Shown: positions 44,855 through 54,611, numbered from the stretch's first letter. The stretch: DNA of 64,000 nt from Helicobacter sp. MIT 05-5294 (GCF_000765675.1 NZ_JRPA02000001.1:186001-250000), one strand, 5' to 3'. Numbers and translations are program-made. The notes: generated from the letters alone by a model not told the origin.

Positions 44855-46255
44855 TTATTCTTCCTCTAGGTTTTTTATGGCGGATTCAATGCGTTCTTTT
44901 GTGCCTTGTATGCCAAGAGCCGCCATTAAAGGCGCGATTCCAACACCTCCGGGCGTTCCCAATAAAGCAAAACGCAAAGGCATAAAGAGAGTTTTTGTCT
45001 TGATTCCTTGAAAATCAGCGAAAGTCGCGATTTCTGATTCCGCATCTTGCACATTTTCAAAAGATTTTTTCAAGGATTCCAAATAAATCATAAATTCTCT
45101 TAAAAGATGAATATTCTCATCATTTCGGACTTTTTGGCGCATTTTCTCATCATACATTATCACAGGAGCTAAACAAGCATTGAGAATCTCTACAAACTCT
45201 AGCAAAGTCTTAGAACGCTCTTTGATTTCAGGATAGAGAATCTCTTGCACACATTGCACTGGGATTTGCGCACCATAAAAAGGCAAAAGTGCGTTGAGTT
45301 GTTCAAAGCTTAATGTGTGAAGATAATGCCCATTAAGCCACAATAACTTTTCTTGGCTGTAAGCAGAGGGTGCGCTATTTAAGCTGTTGGGGTTGAAAAA
45401 GTCTAACATTTCTTGCATAGAAAAAATTTCTTGGTCTCCATGGCTCCAGCCTAGGCGCACGAGGAAATTTAATAAGGCTTGAGGCAAAAAGCCTAGATTT
45501 TTGTATTCCATTACACTCATTGCACCATCGCGTTTACTTAGTTTTTGTCCTTGCGGGTTTAGAATCATTGGCACATGATAGAATCGCGGAATCACGAAAT
45601 TTAAAGCTTGGTAAAGAATGATTTGCTTAGGCGTGTTGCTTAAATGATCATCGCCGCGAATCACATCTGTTACTCCCATTAATGCGTCGTCAATGGTTAC
45701 AACAAAGTTATAAGTCGGTGTGCCATCGCTACGCGCAATGATAAAATCATCTAATTCTTTTGCCCCAACTCTGACTTCTCCCTTGACGCCATCAAGAAAG
45801 CATATTTCTCCTTCTAGTGGAGCTTTGATTCGCACGACAGGTTTTATTCCCTCTGGAGGTGCGCCATTAAAATCACGATAGCGATTATCGTATTTCCAAA
45901 CTTGCCCTCTAGCCTCTGCTTCTTTGCGATTCTTATCTAACTCTTCTTTTTGCATATAGCAATAATACGCTTTGCCCTCTTTGATGAGGCGGTCAATGTA
46001 TTTTTGATAGAGTGGGAATCTTTGGCTTTGATAGACGACTTCGCCATCATAATCCATACCCACCCAATTAAAGGCTTGAATGATCGCTTCTTTGGCGTCT
46101 GTTGAATTACGCGCTAAATCGGTATCTTCAATGCGCAACAAAAACTTCCCGCCATTAGCTCTTGCATAGAGATAGTTAAAAAGTGCAGTGCGCAATCCAC
46201 CAATATGTAAATATCCTGTGGGAGAAGGTGCGAATCTCGTGATGATTTTGCTCAT
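44855..46255 (-). CDS. gltX: Glutamyl-tRNA synthetase
   Basis: Class I synthetase, 466 residues. PSPTGYLHIGGLR carries the HIGH motif (17-20), and QKLSKRDG (237-244) is the KMSKS motif. H. pylori has two such enzymes, one charging tRNA-Glu and one (GltX2) misacylating tRNA-Gln; I cannot tell which this is. AAGGA lies before the ATG. Confidence 0.95.
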   Translation of the reverse strand: MSKIITRFAPSPTGYLHIGGLRTALFNYLYARANGGKFLLRIEDTDLARNSTDAKEAIIQAFNWVGMDYDGEVVYQSQRFPLYQKYIDRLIKEGKAYYCYMQKEELDKNRKEAEARGQVWKYDNRYRDFNGAPPEGIKPVVRIKAPLEGEICFLDGVKGEVRVGAKELDDFIIARSDGTPTYNFVVTIDDALMGVTDVIRGDDHLSNTPKQIILYQALNFVIPRFYHVPMILNPQGQKLSKRDGAMSVMEYKNLGFLPQALLNFLVRLGWSHGDQEIFSMQEMLDFFNPNSLNSAPSAYSQEKLLWLNGHYLHTLSFEQLNALLPFYGAQIPVQCVQEILYPEIKERSKTLLEFVEILNACLAPVIMYDEKMRQKVRNDENIHLLREFMIYLESLKKSFENVQDAESEIATFADFQGIKTKTLFMPLRFALLGTPGGVGIAPLMAALGIQGTKERIESAIKNLEEE

Positions 46256-46333
46256 AGTATTCCTTAAGAAATGAATGTAATGTGTGCAATCTTAACGCTT
46301 AAAGATTGATAAAATGAATTTAGAAACATTGGG

Positions 46334-46837
46334 TTATTTTAATGTTTCAATATACGCTCCAATGTCTTCCATATCGCGTTTTGTGTAGCGTTGTGCTACT
46401 TGATTTTTAACAAAGCGAGATTGTCCTTCAAAACTTTGATTTTGGTAAGTTTTGATTTCACTTGCAATATCGTCTAGCTTCCAAGTATTAATAGGGGGTT
46501 TGCTTGCTGTGCGGATTTCGGCTTTTTTTCCATGGCAGTTTGCACAATCCCTATCATAAAGCCTTTTGCCATTTTCTACATCATGCCCTCTGGTGTTTGA
46601 AGCTACCGAGCCTGTGCCTAAAAGGCTATCTAAAAAACTTCTCTCTTGCAGTGTCAAATCCGCATCTTCACGCACTACTTTAATATCCTTTGAGCCTAGA
46701 TTTTTGGAGTATTTTTGCAAAATCGCCTTGATTTCCTCTCCAAATTCGCCTTTTAGTTCAAAACATACGCATTCATTTGCATTGCTTATGCCGCTTAAGA
46801 TTGCTATACAAGAAAGAGTTGATAGAATTTTTTTCAT
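46334..46837 (-). CDS. Periplasmic monohaem c-type cytochrome
   Basis: 167 residues with a signal peptide (cleavage near SNA, 18-20). Residues 21-88 are a domain without recognisable motif, beginning NECVCFELKGEFGEEI. A single haem site CANCH (98-102) lies in NGKRLYDRDCANCHGK, followed by the short C-terminal class I fold. The only Met after the haem site is M156 in KRDMEDIGAY, at the position where c553-type proteins usually have Ile or Leu rather than the axial ligand, so the sixth ligand is unclear. Confidence 0.85.
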   Translation of the reverse strand: MKKILSTLSCIAILSGISNANECVCFELKGEFGEEIKAILQKYSKNLGSKDIKVVREDADLTLQERSFLDSLLGTGSVASNTRGHDVENGKRLYDRDCANCHGKKAEIRTASKPPINTWKLDDIASEIKTYQNQSFEGQSRFVKNQVAQRYTKRDMEDIGAYIETLK

Positions 46838-46933
46838 TCTAGGATTCCTTACATTTAATATTAATAGCGCAATTTTGCCTAAAATTTATTAATTTTTGGT
46901 TTAAAGTTAAAAGCTACTTTAGCTAGGATAGTT

Positions 46934-46939
46934 TATAAT
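46934..46939 (+). promoter_or_regulatory. -10 box of the putative 6S RNA
   Basis: TATAAT in AGTTTATAATTACTTTG, seven bases before the inferred RNA start near 46946. Confidence 0.5.
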
Positions 46940-46945
46940 TACTTT

Positions 46946-47146
46946 GCCTAAGTGAAGCGCATTTCTTTTACTTTGGAGTCCAACAGAATTAAGTATTGCT
47001 GGTTGTATAGTTGGCTTTGTGTGATGGTGTTTTCGCTTGAGTCTCTTAAATTGAGACGAGAATCTGCCGCCTAATAAGCTACTTATGGCTGGAATCGTTG
47101 CCTATTTTTGGGCTACACAAACAAGTAACGCTCACTCGGGTTTTTT
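46946..47146 (+). ncRNA. ssrS: Putative 6S RNA upstream of purD
   Basis: About 200 bases in a 418-base gene-free gap. The ends pair: CC..AGTGA(A)GCG at 46947-46959 with CGCTCACT(C)GG at 47129-47139, and a T6 run follows at once (47141-47146), giving a closing stem that doubles as terminator. GTCTC-TTAAATT-GAGAC (47041-47057) forms the apical hairpin almost exactly midway. A TATAAT box is correctly placed. Size, rod-like closing, apical hairpin and the place just before purD (recalled for 6S RNA of Campylobacterota) fit 6S RNA; the inner arms are not perfectly symmetrical, so this stays provisional. Confidence 0.6.
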
Positions 47147-47255
47147 GGTAGTTTATGGATTCAACAAATGCAGAATCTAATATGTTTTTGTTTTTAAGTT
47201 TTTACAAAGAATCTTGAAATTTTAAAAACAAAAATACTCTTTGTAAGGTTGTAGA

Positions 47256-48518
47256 ATGGAAATAGTGATCGTAGGAAGTGGTGGGCGTGAATATTCAATC
47301 GGACTTGCATTACAAAAAGAATGCAGGATTGATGGAATCTATTTTTATCCCGGAAATGGCGCGACAAGCAAACTTGGCAAAAATATTGATTTTGCAAATT
47401 ATCAAGAGTTTGTTGATTTTGCGCTAACCCAAAGAATCGGGCTTGTTATTATCGGTCCTGAAGCACCTTTAGTAGAGGGTTTGGCGGATATGTTGCGCGA
47501 GAATGGAATCTTAGTCTTTGGTCCAAGCGCAAAGGCGGCGCGTTTGGAGGGTTCTAAGGCTTATATGAAAGAATTTGCTAAGACCTACGGAATCCCTACG
47601 GCGCGTTTTATACAAACGCAAGATTATGTGGAATCCTGCAAGTTTATTGAATCGCTGAATCTCCCAATTGTCGTTAAAGCCGATGGTCTATGCGCGGGTA
47701 AGGGAGTGATTATCGCGCAAAGCTATGAAGAAGCCAAAAATGCGGCGAAAGAAATGTTAGAGGGCAAAAGTTTCGGGGATTCTGGCAAAACAATCGTGAT
47801 AGAAGAGTTTTTAGACGGATTTGAATTGTCTGTTTTTGCAATGTGCGATGGCAAGGATTTCATTGTGCTTCCTGCCGCGCAAGATCATAAGCGTCTTTTG
47901 GACTATGATAAAGGTCCAAATACCGGTGGAATGGGAGCGTATGCACCTGCACCCTTGGCAACTCCCGAGATTCTTAAAGAAGTGGAATCTACGATTATTA
48001 TCCCAACGCTTGAAGGTATGGAAAAAGAGGGGAATCCCTTTAGTGGCACTTTGTTTTGCGGGATTATGGTTGTCAAAAACAAGCCTTATTTGCTAGAGTT
48101 TAATGTCCGCTTTGGAGACCCTGAATGTGAAGTGTTAATGCCGCTGTTTAAAGAGGGTTTGTTGGATTGTTTTTTGGCGTGTGCAAGAGGGGATTTGAAT
48201 AAAGTGCGTTTTGAATTAGAATCCAAATTTTGTGTTGGAGTTGTGGTGGCTTCTAAAGACTATCCTTATAAAAGTTCTGAAAAAGAAAAAATCACAATAG
48301 AAGATTTAGAGGATAATGTGCAATCCCATATTAGCTTTGCTGGAGTGAGCAAAAAGGAAGAGGATTTGTTGGCAAGTGGTGGGCGTGTGCTTGTATGTGT
48401 GGGCAAAGGAGAAAATGTGCAAGACGCACTCCAAAAAGCTTACAAAAGAGTGGAATCCGTGAAATTTAAGGGTATGCAATACCGCAAAGATATTGCTTAT
48501 CAAGCTTTAAAAAAATAG
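47256..48518 (+). CDS. purD: Phosphoribosylamine-glycine ligase (GAR synthetase)
   Basis: Second step of purine synthesis. 420 residues. N-terminal [32 protein letters not shown]-grasp segments [36 protein letters not shown] and [15 protein letters not shown]. Heads a run of plus-strand genes to atpE. AAGG lies seven bases before ATG. Confidence 0.96.
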   Translation: MEIVIVGSGGREYSIGLALQKECRIDGIYFYPGNGATSKLGKNIDFANYQEFVDFALTQRIGLVIIGPEAPLVEGLADMLRENGILVFGPSAKAARLEGSKAYMKEFAKTYGIPTARFIQTQDYVESCKFIESLNLPIVVKADGLCAGKGVIIAQSYEEAKNAAKEMLEGKSFGDSGKTIVIEEFLDGFELSVFAMCDGKDFIVLPAAQDHKRLLDYDKGPNTGGMGAYAPAPLATPEILKEVESTIIIPTLEGMEKEGNPFSGTLFCGIMVVKNKPYLLEFNVRFGDPECEVLMPLFKEGLLDCFLACARGDLNKVRFELESKFCVGVVVASKDYPYKSSEKEKITIEDLEDNVQSHISFAGVSKKEEDLLASGGRVLVCVGKGENVQDALQKAYKRVESVKFKGMQYRKDIAYQALKK

Positions 48519-48528
48519 TGTTGGCACA

Positions 48529-49002
48529 ATGGTAGATTTTAATAAAATTGAAGAAATTTTAGCGCGTGAGGAGATTCAAACCGCTTCTTATAGTAAGCGG
48601 ATTATCGCGCATATTATTGATGATTTGCTTTTAAGTATGGTGATTATTGGAATCTTTTGGGATAGCATTATACAAAATGCAGGAAACACAGAAGTGATTT
48701 TAGAAATTATTTCTAGCTCATGGTTTATTCTTTATGGTGTTCGGATTCTGTATCATTGGCTTTTTGTGCAATTTTTTGGCGCGAGTATTGGTAAAATTGT
48801 CGTTAAGATTCGTGTGATTGAATTGGGATTGTTGGATAATCCAAACTTTAAACAAGCCTTATTGCGTTCTTTGTTTCGCGCATTAAGTGAATTTTTAATC
48901 TATCTGCCCTTTATTGTGATTTTTACTAATTCCCTTAAAATGGGGCTTCACGATATGATAGCCAATACCATCGTAGTGGAGTTGAAACCTTATAATGCTT
49001 AA
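48529..49002 (+). CDS. RDD family membrane protein
   Basis: 157 residues, about three to four membrane segments. The N-terminal KRIIAHIIDDLLLSMVIIG is the RDD signature (Arg, then Asp-Asp), and GASIGKIVVKIRVIE and KMGLHDMIANTIVV close the domain. It overlaps lptD by 8 bases and follows purD by 10, so it belongs to that operon; the same order is recalled from H. pylori (HP1215 region). The role is unknown; association with lptD may hint at envelope biogenesis. Confidence 0.85.
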   Translation: MVDFNKIEEILAREEIQTASYSKRIIAHIIDDLLLSMVIIGIFWDSIIQNAGNTEVILEIISSSWFILYGVRILYHWLFVQFFGASIGKIVVKIRVIELGLLDNPNFKQALLRSLFRALSEFLIYLPFIVIFTNSLKMGLHDMIANTIVVELKPYNA

Positions 49003-51127
49003 GCTATCAAAATTTGGAATCTCATTAGGTGTGGCAACTCTAGCCTTGCTCACCCCGAATCTTTCCTTTGCGCGTCCTTCAGTTCAGCAATTTAATTCAC
49101 ATCAAGAAGCAGTTTTTGAATTTTTGGCTGATGATATGGAATACAGCGAATCCAAAGTGATTGGCAAAGGACACGCGACGGTGATTAATCTAGATTATTT
49201 TGTAACCGCCAATGAAGCGACTTATGATACCCAAAGTGGCGAGATTGTCCTAAGTGGCAATGTCAATGCTTACAAGGGCAATGCGCTTTATCTAAGGGCG
49301 CAAAATGTCAAGATTAAAATGCAGCAGGATTATTCGTTTTTAGAGCCTTTTTATTTGCAAGATTCTATGAGTGGTTTATGGGTAGATGCCAAAAGTGCAC
49401 AGTATGATAAAAATGTTTATCAGACAGAGGAGACGACTATCTCTACTTGTAGTGTGAATAATCCGATTTGGCAACTTAAAGCAAGTAGAAGTCAATACGA
49501 TGTCAATGAAGAATGGCTAAGCGTGTGGAATCCCCGCCTTTGCATTTATGATATGCCTGTGTTGTATTTCCCTTATCTTTCTTTTTCGTTGGGTTATAAA
49601 CGCAAAAGTGGTTTGCTTTATCCTGTTATCGGTAATTCCAATGATGATGGAATCCTCTATGCGCAACCCATTTTTATCGCGCCAGAGGATTGGTGGGATA
49701 TGACTTTGACGCCCCAAGTGCGTTCAAAAAGGGGTGTGGGAGTTTATGATGAGATAAGAATCATAGATGATAAAGATGAGATTTTGTGGGCAAACTTCGG
49801 ATATTTTGGAGACTCCAACAGCTATCAAAAGACTTATGATTTAGAGAATAGAGACCATTTTGGATTCCAGCTTAAATACGAGCGTAAAGATTTATTGACA
49901 GAATCGCAAGATTATTTTTATGAAGATGGAATCTATACAGATATTGCACAAGTTAGTGATATTGATTATTTTAGGCTTTCCAATGATGAATTAGAAGATA
50001 AAGCGGATTTGCAAGGGAGTTTGCTTACTTCGCGTTTAAATTATTTTATCAAAAGTGAAGCGGATTATATTGGGCTTTATGGGCGTTATTATTCGGATTT
50101 GGACAAAACAAGCAATGCAGAGACTTTGCAGACTTTGCCACAAGTGCAATACCACCGCCAAATGGAAAGCTTGTTTTTGGATAATTTGTATTATAGCTTT
50201 GATTATCAAGCAAAGAATTTCACGCGACCTATTGGCTATCGTGCGGTGCAACAAGAAGCGCAACTTCCTATAATCTATACGCAGAGTATTTTAGATGATT
50301 TTGTGAATCTCTCCGCTTCGCCTGTTTTTTATGGCACACAAATCAATTATAGCAATACAAAGCAAGAGCGTTTAGAAGATGGACGCTATTTCTCACAACA
50401 TTATCGCTTTAAAGCAAACTCCGATGTGGCGAAGCAATATGAGGATTTTGGGCATACGCTTAGTCTTGAAACTCTTTATATCTTACCCGGTTTTGATGAC
50501 CAAAAAGGTGATTTTCAAGATATTGTTGTTTTGCCGGGCAATAGACAAGAATTGCAGCTTAGTGCCTCCCAATATTTCTATGATTTGAATAATGTATTAG
50601 TGCTTTCTCATCGCATTAGGCAACCCTTTTATTTGGAAGATGACCATAAAACAGGCGAATTAGAAAATGAGATTCAGTATTTTTATAATTATGAGTGGAG
50701 TTTTTTGAGCAGTATTTTTTATTCTCATAGAGAAGCAGATATTGCAGAAGCCACGCATCAAGTGCGTTATGATGGAGAGTATTTCAAGGCAAATCTTGGG
50801 CATTTTTTGCGAAGAAGTTTTGCAGATGTGGATTGGAATCGCGGGAGATTTGGCGTTGCAAATTATCTAACAGCAGGTTTAGAAAAAGAGTTTGAGGGCA
50901 TTGACATTTTTGCAAGTGCAGGTTATGATTATAAAGAAAGTTATTTTAAGACTTGGCAAGTAGGATTTGAAACCTCTATTCGTTGCTTCTCTTTTGGGGT
51001 TAAATATGTAAGTGAGATTTATCCAACGCTAACAACACGCGGAGCGGAAGCAAAAGATGATAAATATGTGCTTTTTACAATTAAATTCATTCCTTTATTA
51101 AGCAGTGATTTGAAAGTTGGAAACTAG
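48995..51127 (+). CDS. lptD: LPS-assembly protein LptD
   Basis: Outer-membrane barrel that inserts lipopolysaccharide. 710 residues: signal peptide 1-26 (cleavage after SFA), N-terminal OstA/LptA-like beta-jellyroll (about 38-130, with ADDMEYSESKVIGKGHATVI and EIVLSGNVNAYKGNALYLRA), then LptD barrel domain with alternating strands to the end. Cysteines at SVNNPIWQL (STCSVN) and RLCIYD lie near residues 155-180. The start overlaps the RDD gene. Confidence 0.92.
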   Translation: MLKLSKFGISLGVATLALLTPNLSFARPSVQQFNSHQEAVFEFLADDMEYSESKVIGKGHATVINLDYFVTANEATYDTQSGEIVLSGNVNAYKGNALYLRAQNVKIKMQQDYSFLEPFYLQDSMSGLWVDAKSAQYDKNVYQTEETTISTCSVNNPIWQLKASRSQYDVNEEWLSVWNPRLCIYDMPVLYFPYLSFSLGYKRKSGLLYPVIGNSNDDGILYAQPIFIAPEDWWDMTLTPQVRSKRGVGVYDEIRIIDDKDEILWANFGYFGDSNSYQKTYDLENRDHFGFQLKYERKDLLTESQDYFYEDGIYTDIAQVSDIDYFRLSNDELEDKADLQGSLLTSRLNYFIKSEADYIGLYGRYYSDLDKTSNAETLQTLPQVQYHRQMESLFLDNLYYSFDYQAKNFTRPIGYRAVQQEAQLPIIYTQSILDDFVNLSASPVFYGTQINYSNTKQERLEDGRYFSQHYRFKANSDVAKQYEDFGHTLSLETLYILPGFDDQKGDFQDIVVLPGNRQELQLSASQYFYDLNNVLVLSHRIRQPFYLEDDHKTGELENEIQYFYNYEWSFLSSIFYSHREADIAEATHQVRYDGEYFKANLGHFLRRSFADVDWNRGRFGVANYLTAGLEKEFEGIDIFASAGYDYKESYFKTWQVGFETSIRCFSFGVKYVSEIYPTLTTRGAEAKDDKYVLFTIKFIPLLSSDLKVGN

Positions 51128-51135
51128 GATATTGA

Positions 51136-51861
51136 ATGGGTAATCTAAATAATGGAATCGCAAACGCTATTGGGGGTAATTTCATCGGCAATGCAATGCA
51201 CTCTATGCGGCGTAAGATTCTTTTTGAGAATCGCAATGACGCATTGCAAAAATTGCTGCACAATATGCCTTTGAGTTTTTTTGAAAAACAAGATTGCGTG
51301 GTGGTTGGAATTTCATTTGCGGGAGTGTTTTTCGCGCATCGTTTAGCAGAAGCGATTAAAGCTCCTCTTGCATTTCTTTTTACTTCGCCCATTACTGCGC
51401 CCAATAATTCAGAATGTGAAATCGCAATGGCAACAGAAACGCACGATGTTGTGATTAATGATCCTTTAGTGCGTTCCTTTGGGATTAGCTTGGATTATAT
51501 TTATGGAGAAGTGCAGCGACAATACGAAGATAAGATGTTGCCTTTGATTTATCAATACCGCAAGGGCAATCCTCTGATTTCTCTTAAAGACAAGCGTGTT
51601 TTGCTCGTAGATGAGGGGATTGATAGTGGTTTGACTGCACTTGCTTCTATTAAATCCGTGATTACCCTACAAGCAAAAACCGTGCATTTTGCGTGTCCTG
51701 TCGCTCCCATAGATGTAGCCGAAGTAATGGATGAAGCAACCGATGGGATTTTTTGTCTCTATCGGTCTAAAAATTTTGTAGATATTGGATATTATTACAA
51801 AGATTATCCTGCCATAGAATCTTCGGTGATTGAAGAGATTTTTAATAACATACGACCATAA
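51136..51861 (+). CDS. Phosphoribosyltransferase-like protein
   Basis: 241 residues. Type I PRTase fold: VVVGISFAGVFFAHRLAEAI as the first half, PRPP loop VLLVDEGIDSGLTALA (155-170), with Glu in place of the more usual second Asp (VDEGIDSG). Related proteins elsewhere act on DNA uptake (ComF) or purines, but no substrate can be named. The ATG at 51136 has AGGA six bases ahead, 8 bases after lptD. The same neighbour lies between lptD and pnp in H. pylori by recollection (HP1214). Confidence 0.8.
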   Translation: MGNLNNGIANAIGGNFIGNAMHSMRRKILFENRNDALQKLLHNMPLSFFEKQDCVVVGISFAGVFFAHRLAEAIKAPLAFLFTSPITAPNNSECEIAMATETHDVVINDPLVRSFGISLDYIYGEVQRQYEDKMLPLIYQYRKGNPLISLKDKRVLLVDEGIDSGLTALASIKSVITLQAKTVHFACPVAPIDVAEVMDEATDGIFCLYRSKNFVDIGYYYKDYPAIESSVIEEIFNNIRP

Positions 51862-51878
51862 AAATTTAAGGAGAAGAA

Positions 51879-54077
51879 ATGGGTGAAGCGAGAATAATGT
51901 TTTTAGACAAAGAAGAAAAATATATTTTTGATAAGTTTGCCAAACAAGCAAGTGGAAGCGTGTATTATCAAAGTGGCAATAATGTTTTATTGGCAACCGT
52001 TGCGATTGATGAGGATTGTATTGTAGAAGAAGACTTTTTGCCTCTTACCGTGCAATACATAGAAAAAGCTTATGCGGCAGGGAAGTTTCCCGGAGGGTAT
52101 GTCAAAAGAGAAGCGAAGCCTAGCGATTTTGAAACACTCACAGCAAGGATTATAGATCGCAGTTTGCGCCCATTGTTTTCTAAAAACTATTGTTATCCGA
52201 CGCAAATCACGATTCTAGTTTTGAGTGCGGATAATGACGCAGATTTGCAGATTTTGGCTTTAAACGCCGCAAGTGCTGCTTTGTATGTTTCCGAGATTCC
52301 GCTTAAATTCCCTGTAAATGGCGTGAGAATCGGCAGAATCGGAGAAGAATTTGTCGTCAATCCAAGCCTTAAAGAACAAGAGCAAAGCACACTAGATTTG
52401 CTAGTTAGTGGCGTTAATGAGGATTTGTTGATGATTGAAATGCGCACTTTTGGCGGAATCAAAGTCAAGCCATCAAGCAATCCTTTGAGTTTAATGACGA
52501 CTTTAAACGAAGAAAGCATTACTTCTTTTAGCGCAAATGAACTAGAAGAAAATCAGCTCATAGAGGCTTTAGAGATTGCACGCACACACATTTCTAAAAA
52601 AAGCCAATCAATCGTGCAATCCTTTGAAGCATTTGTGAAACCTGCTTTGGAATTGGGCGAGGGACGCAAAAGCTTTGTATGTGAGGGAATAGAAAGCTTT
52701 ATTTGTCAACAATATCTAGAATCTTTGCGCAAGATTATTGAATCTCTATCTAAAACAGAGAGACATAGCCAACTTAAGGCGTTTGCTAAGAAAATAGCGC
52801 AGGATTGGAAAGCGCAGAATCCTAACGACATAGAATCGCTAGAACAGCGCGTAGAAGAAACGCTAGATAAAGTGAAGCGTAATTTGATTCGTCAAATGAT
52901 TTTAGAAGAGGGCAAACGCGCAGATGGGAGAGGCTTGAAAGAAGTGCGTCCTATTAGCATTGAAACGAATCTCTTGCCCAAAGCACATTCAAGTGCGCTT
53001 TTCACACGAGGACAGACACAAGCTCTTGTTGTTTGCACACTCGGGGGGGATATGGACGCACAGAATTATGAGTTGCTAACAGAAAAAACAACCTCCAAAG
53101 AGCGTTTTATGGTGCATTACAATTTCCCTCCTTTTAGTGTGGGTGAAGCAAGTAGTATCGGAGCGACAGGAAGACGCGAATTAGGGCATGGCAATCTTGC
53201 TAAACGCGCTTTAGAATGTAGTCTTATTTATCGCGATTCTAAAACGATTCGTTTAGTTTCTGAAATTTTAGAATCCAATGGTTCTTCTTCTATGGCAAGT
53301 GTGTGCGGGGGTTCTTTGGCTTTAGCGGCAGCGGATATTGAATGCACTTCGTTGATTGCTGGGGTTGCTATGGGGCTTGTATGTGAGGGGGAAAAATACG
53401 CAATTTTAACCGACATTATGGGCTTAGAAGACCACGATGGAGATATGGATTTCAAAGTCGCAGGGAGTGCTGAAGGAATCACGGCATTGCAAATGGATAT
53501 TAAACTCGGTGGCTTAAAAACCGAGATTCTTAAAAACGCATTATTTCAGGCAAAAGAGGCGCGTTTGCATATTTTGGGATTAATGGAAGAAGCAAAGCGC
53601 AAAATCGTCTTAAATACAGAATCTCTACCTAGCTCACAGATTTTTGCAATCCACCCAAGCAAGATTGTAGAAGTCATCGGACAAGCAGGAAAAACGATTA
53701 AAGAAATTATTGAAAAATTTGAAGTTGTGATTGACTTAAATCGTGATAATGGCGAAGTCAAAGTCAGCGGTGGGAATAAAGAAAAGGTTGATGCAGCAAA
53801 AGAACACATCATCAATATCGCAAATTCCAAAGAAAGCAAACCCAATATCTACGAGCTTTATCAAGTGGGAGATATTTACACAGGCAGGGTTAAAAAAATC
53901 GTAGAATTTGGCGCGTTTGTGGAGTTGCCGCATCATTATGATGGGTTGCTGCATATCTCTAAAGTAACGCACAATAGAAACGAAAAAATTAGTGATTATT
54001 TAAAAGAGGGCGATGAGGTGCGCGTAGAAGTGCTATCATTGAATAAAAACAAAGTAGAATTAGGGCTTTTAGACTAG
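51879..54077 (+). CDS. pnp: Polyribonucleotide nucleotidyltransferase
   Basis: Phosphorolytic 3'-5' exoribonuclease. 732 residues: two RNase PH domains (FPGGYVKREAKPSDFETLTA and RIIDRSLRPLF in the first; RTRGQTQALVVCTLGG-like and MGLEDHDGDMDFKVAGSAEG in the second), KH domain (IFAIHPSKIVEVIGQAGKTI) and S1 domain (GDIYTGRVKKIVEFGAFVEL). AAGGAG precedes the ATG. Same transcript direction as lptD and atpE. Confidence 0.97.
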   Translation: MGEARIMFLDKEEKYIFDKFAKQASGSVYYQSGNNVLLATVAIDEDCIVEEDFLPLTVQYIEKAYAAGKFPGGYVKREAKPSDFETLTARIIDRSLRPLFSKNYCYPTQITILVLSADNDADLQILALNAASAALYVSEIPLKFPVNGVRIGRIGEEFVVNPSLKEQEQSTLDLLVSGVNEDLLMIEMRTFGGIKVKPSSNPLSLMTTLNEESITSFSANELEENQLIEALEIARTHISKKSQSIVQSFEAFVKPALELGEGRKSFVCEGIESFICQQYLESLRKIIESLSKTERHSQLKAFAKKIAQDWKAQNPNDIESLEQRVEETLDKVKRNLIRQMILEEGKRADGRGLKEVRPISIETNLLPKAHSSALFTRGQTQALVVCTLGGDMDAQNYELLTEKTTSKERFMVHYNFPPFSVGEASSIGATGRRELGHGNLAKRALECSLIYRDSKTIRLVSEILESNGSSSMASVCGGSLALAAADIECTSLIAGVAMGLVCEGEKYAILTDIMGLEDHDGDMDFKVAGSAEGITALQMDIKLGGLKTEILKNALFQAKEARLHILGLMEEAKRKIVLNTESLPSSQIFAIHPSKIVEVIGQAGKTIKEIIEKFEVVIDLNRDNGEVKVSGGNKEKVDAAKEHIINIANSKESKPNIYELYQVGDIYTGRVKKIVEFGAFVELPHHYDGLLHISKVTHNRNEKISDYLKEGDEVRVEVLSLNKNKVELGLLD

Positions 54078-54109
54078 CTTAAATTAAACAAAATTTTAGC
54101 TAAACGCGT

Positions 54110-54115
54110 TATAAT
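54110..54115 (+). promoter_or_regulatory. -10 box for atpE
   Basis: TATAAT in GCGTTATAATTACGCC, 66 bases before the atpE ATG and after the pnp stop; atpE is therefore probably transcribed on its own as well. Confidence 0.5.
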
Positions 54116-54181
54116 TACGCCTTACAAAGTGATGAGTAGAGGACGGATTCGAAAGGACTTTGAAAATTTTAAGGAGAAAAA

Positions 54182-54487
54182 ATGAAAAAATTACTTTTTG
54201 TATTTTTTGCATTGGCTAGTGTGGCGTTTGCTGCTGAGGGTAGCGAAATGTTATTGTCTTATTCTGCGATTGCAGCAGGTGTAGGTTTGGGTCTTGCAGC
54301 ACTTGGTGGTGCGATTGGTATGGGTAATACAGCATCTGCGACAATTTCTGGTATGGCTAGAAATCCCGGCGTTGGCGGTAAATTAATGACAACAATGTTT
54401 ATTGCATTGGCGATGATTGAAGCGCAAGTTATCTATGCTCTTGTTGTTGTATTTATTCTCTTCTACGCAAACCCATTCGTGGGCTAA
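54182..54487 (+). CDS. atpE: ATP synthase F0 subunit c
   Basis: Proteolipid of the c-ring. 101 residues: an N-terminal signal-like segment (MKKLLFVFFALASVAFAAEG) precedes the hairpin of two helices with the polar loop ARNPG (59-63) and ion-carrying E80 in ALAMIEAQVIYAL. The N-terminal extension is usual in Campylobacterota and may be cleaved. AAGGAG before the ATG. Confidence 0.96.
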   Translation: MKKLLFVFFALASVAFAAEGSEMLLSYSAIAAGVGLGLAALGGAIGMGNTASATISGMARNPGVGGKLMTTMFIALAMIEAQVIYALVVVFILFYANPFVG

Positions 54488-54500
54488 TGAATAATATTTG

Positions 54501-54524
54501 CCTTAAGGGGAAACCCTTAAAGGC
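54501..54524 (+). terminator. Hairpin after atpE, before tRNA-Leu
   Basis: TTAAGGG-GAAA-CCCTTAA with flanking CC/GG: a strong stem with a GNRA-type GAAA loop and no U-tract. It may protect or process the atpE mRNA from the adjacent tRNA. Confidence 0.45.
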
Positions 54525-54527
54525 TGT

Positions 54528-54611
54528 GCGCTGGTGGTGGAATGGTAGACACACCATCTTGAGGGGGTGGCGGGGCGACCCGTGCGAGTTCAAGTCTCGC
54601 TCAGCGCACCA
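54528..54611 (+). tRNA. tRNA-Leu (GAG)
   Basis: 84 bases. Acceptor GCGCTGG pairs with TCAGCGC, anticodon loop TTGAGGG with GAG, long class II variable arm (TGGCGGGGCGACCCG), T arm GCGAG-TTCAAGT-CTCGC, discriminator A and CCA encoded. Only 40 bases after atpE. Confidence 0.93.

Noticed and set aside
46946-47146. tmRNA, SRP RNA or RNase P RNA as alternatives for the RNA candidate
   Set aside because: No tRNA-like ends or tag frame, no GGTCCGGAAGGAAG-type SRP loop, and too short for RNase P RNA.
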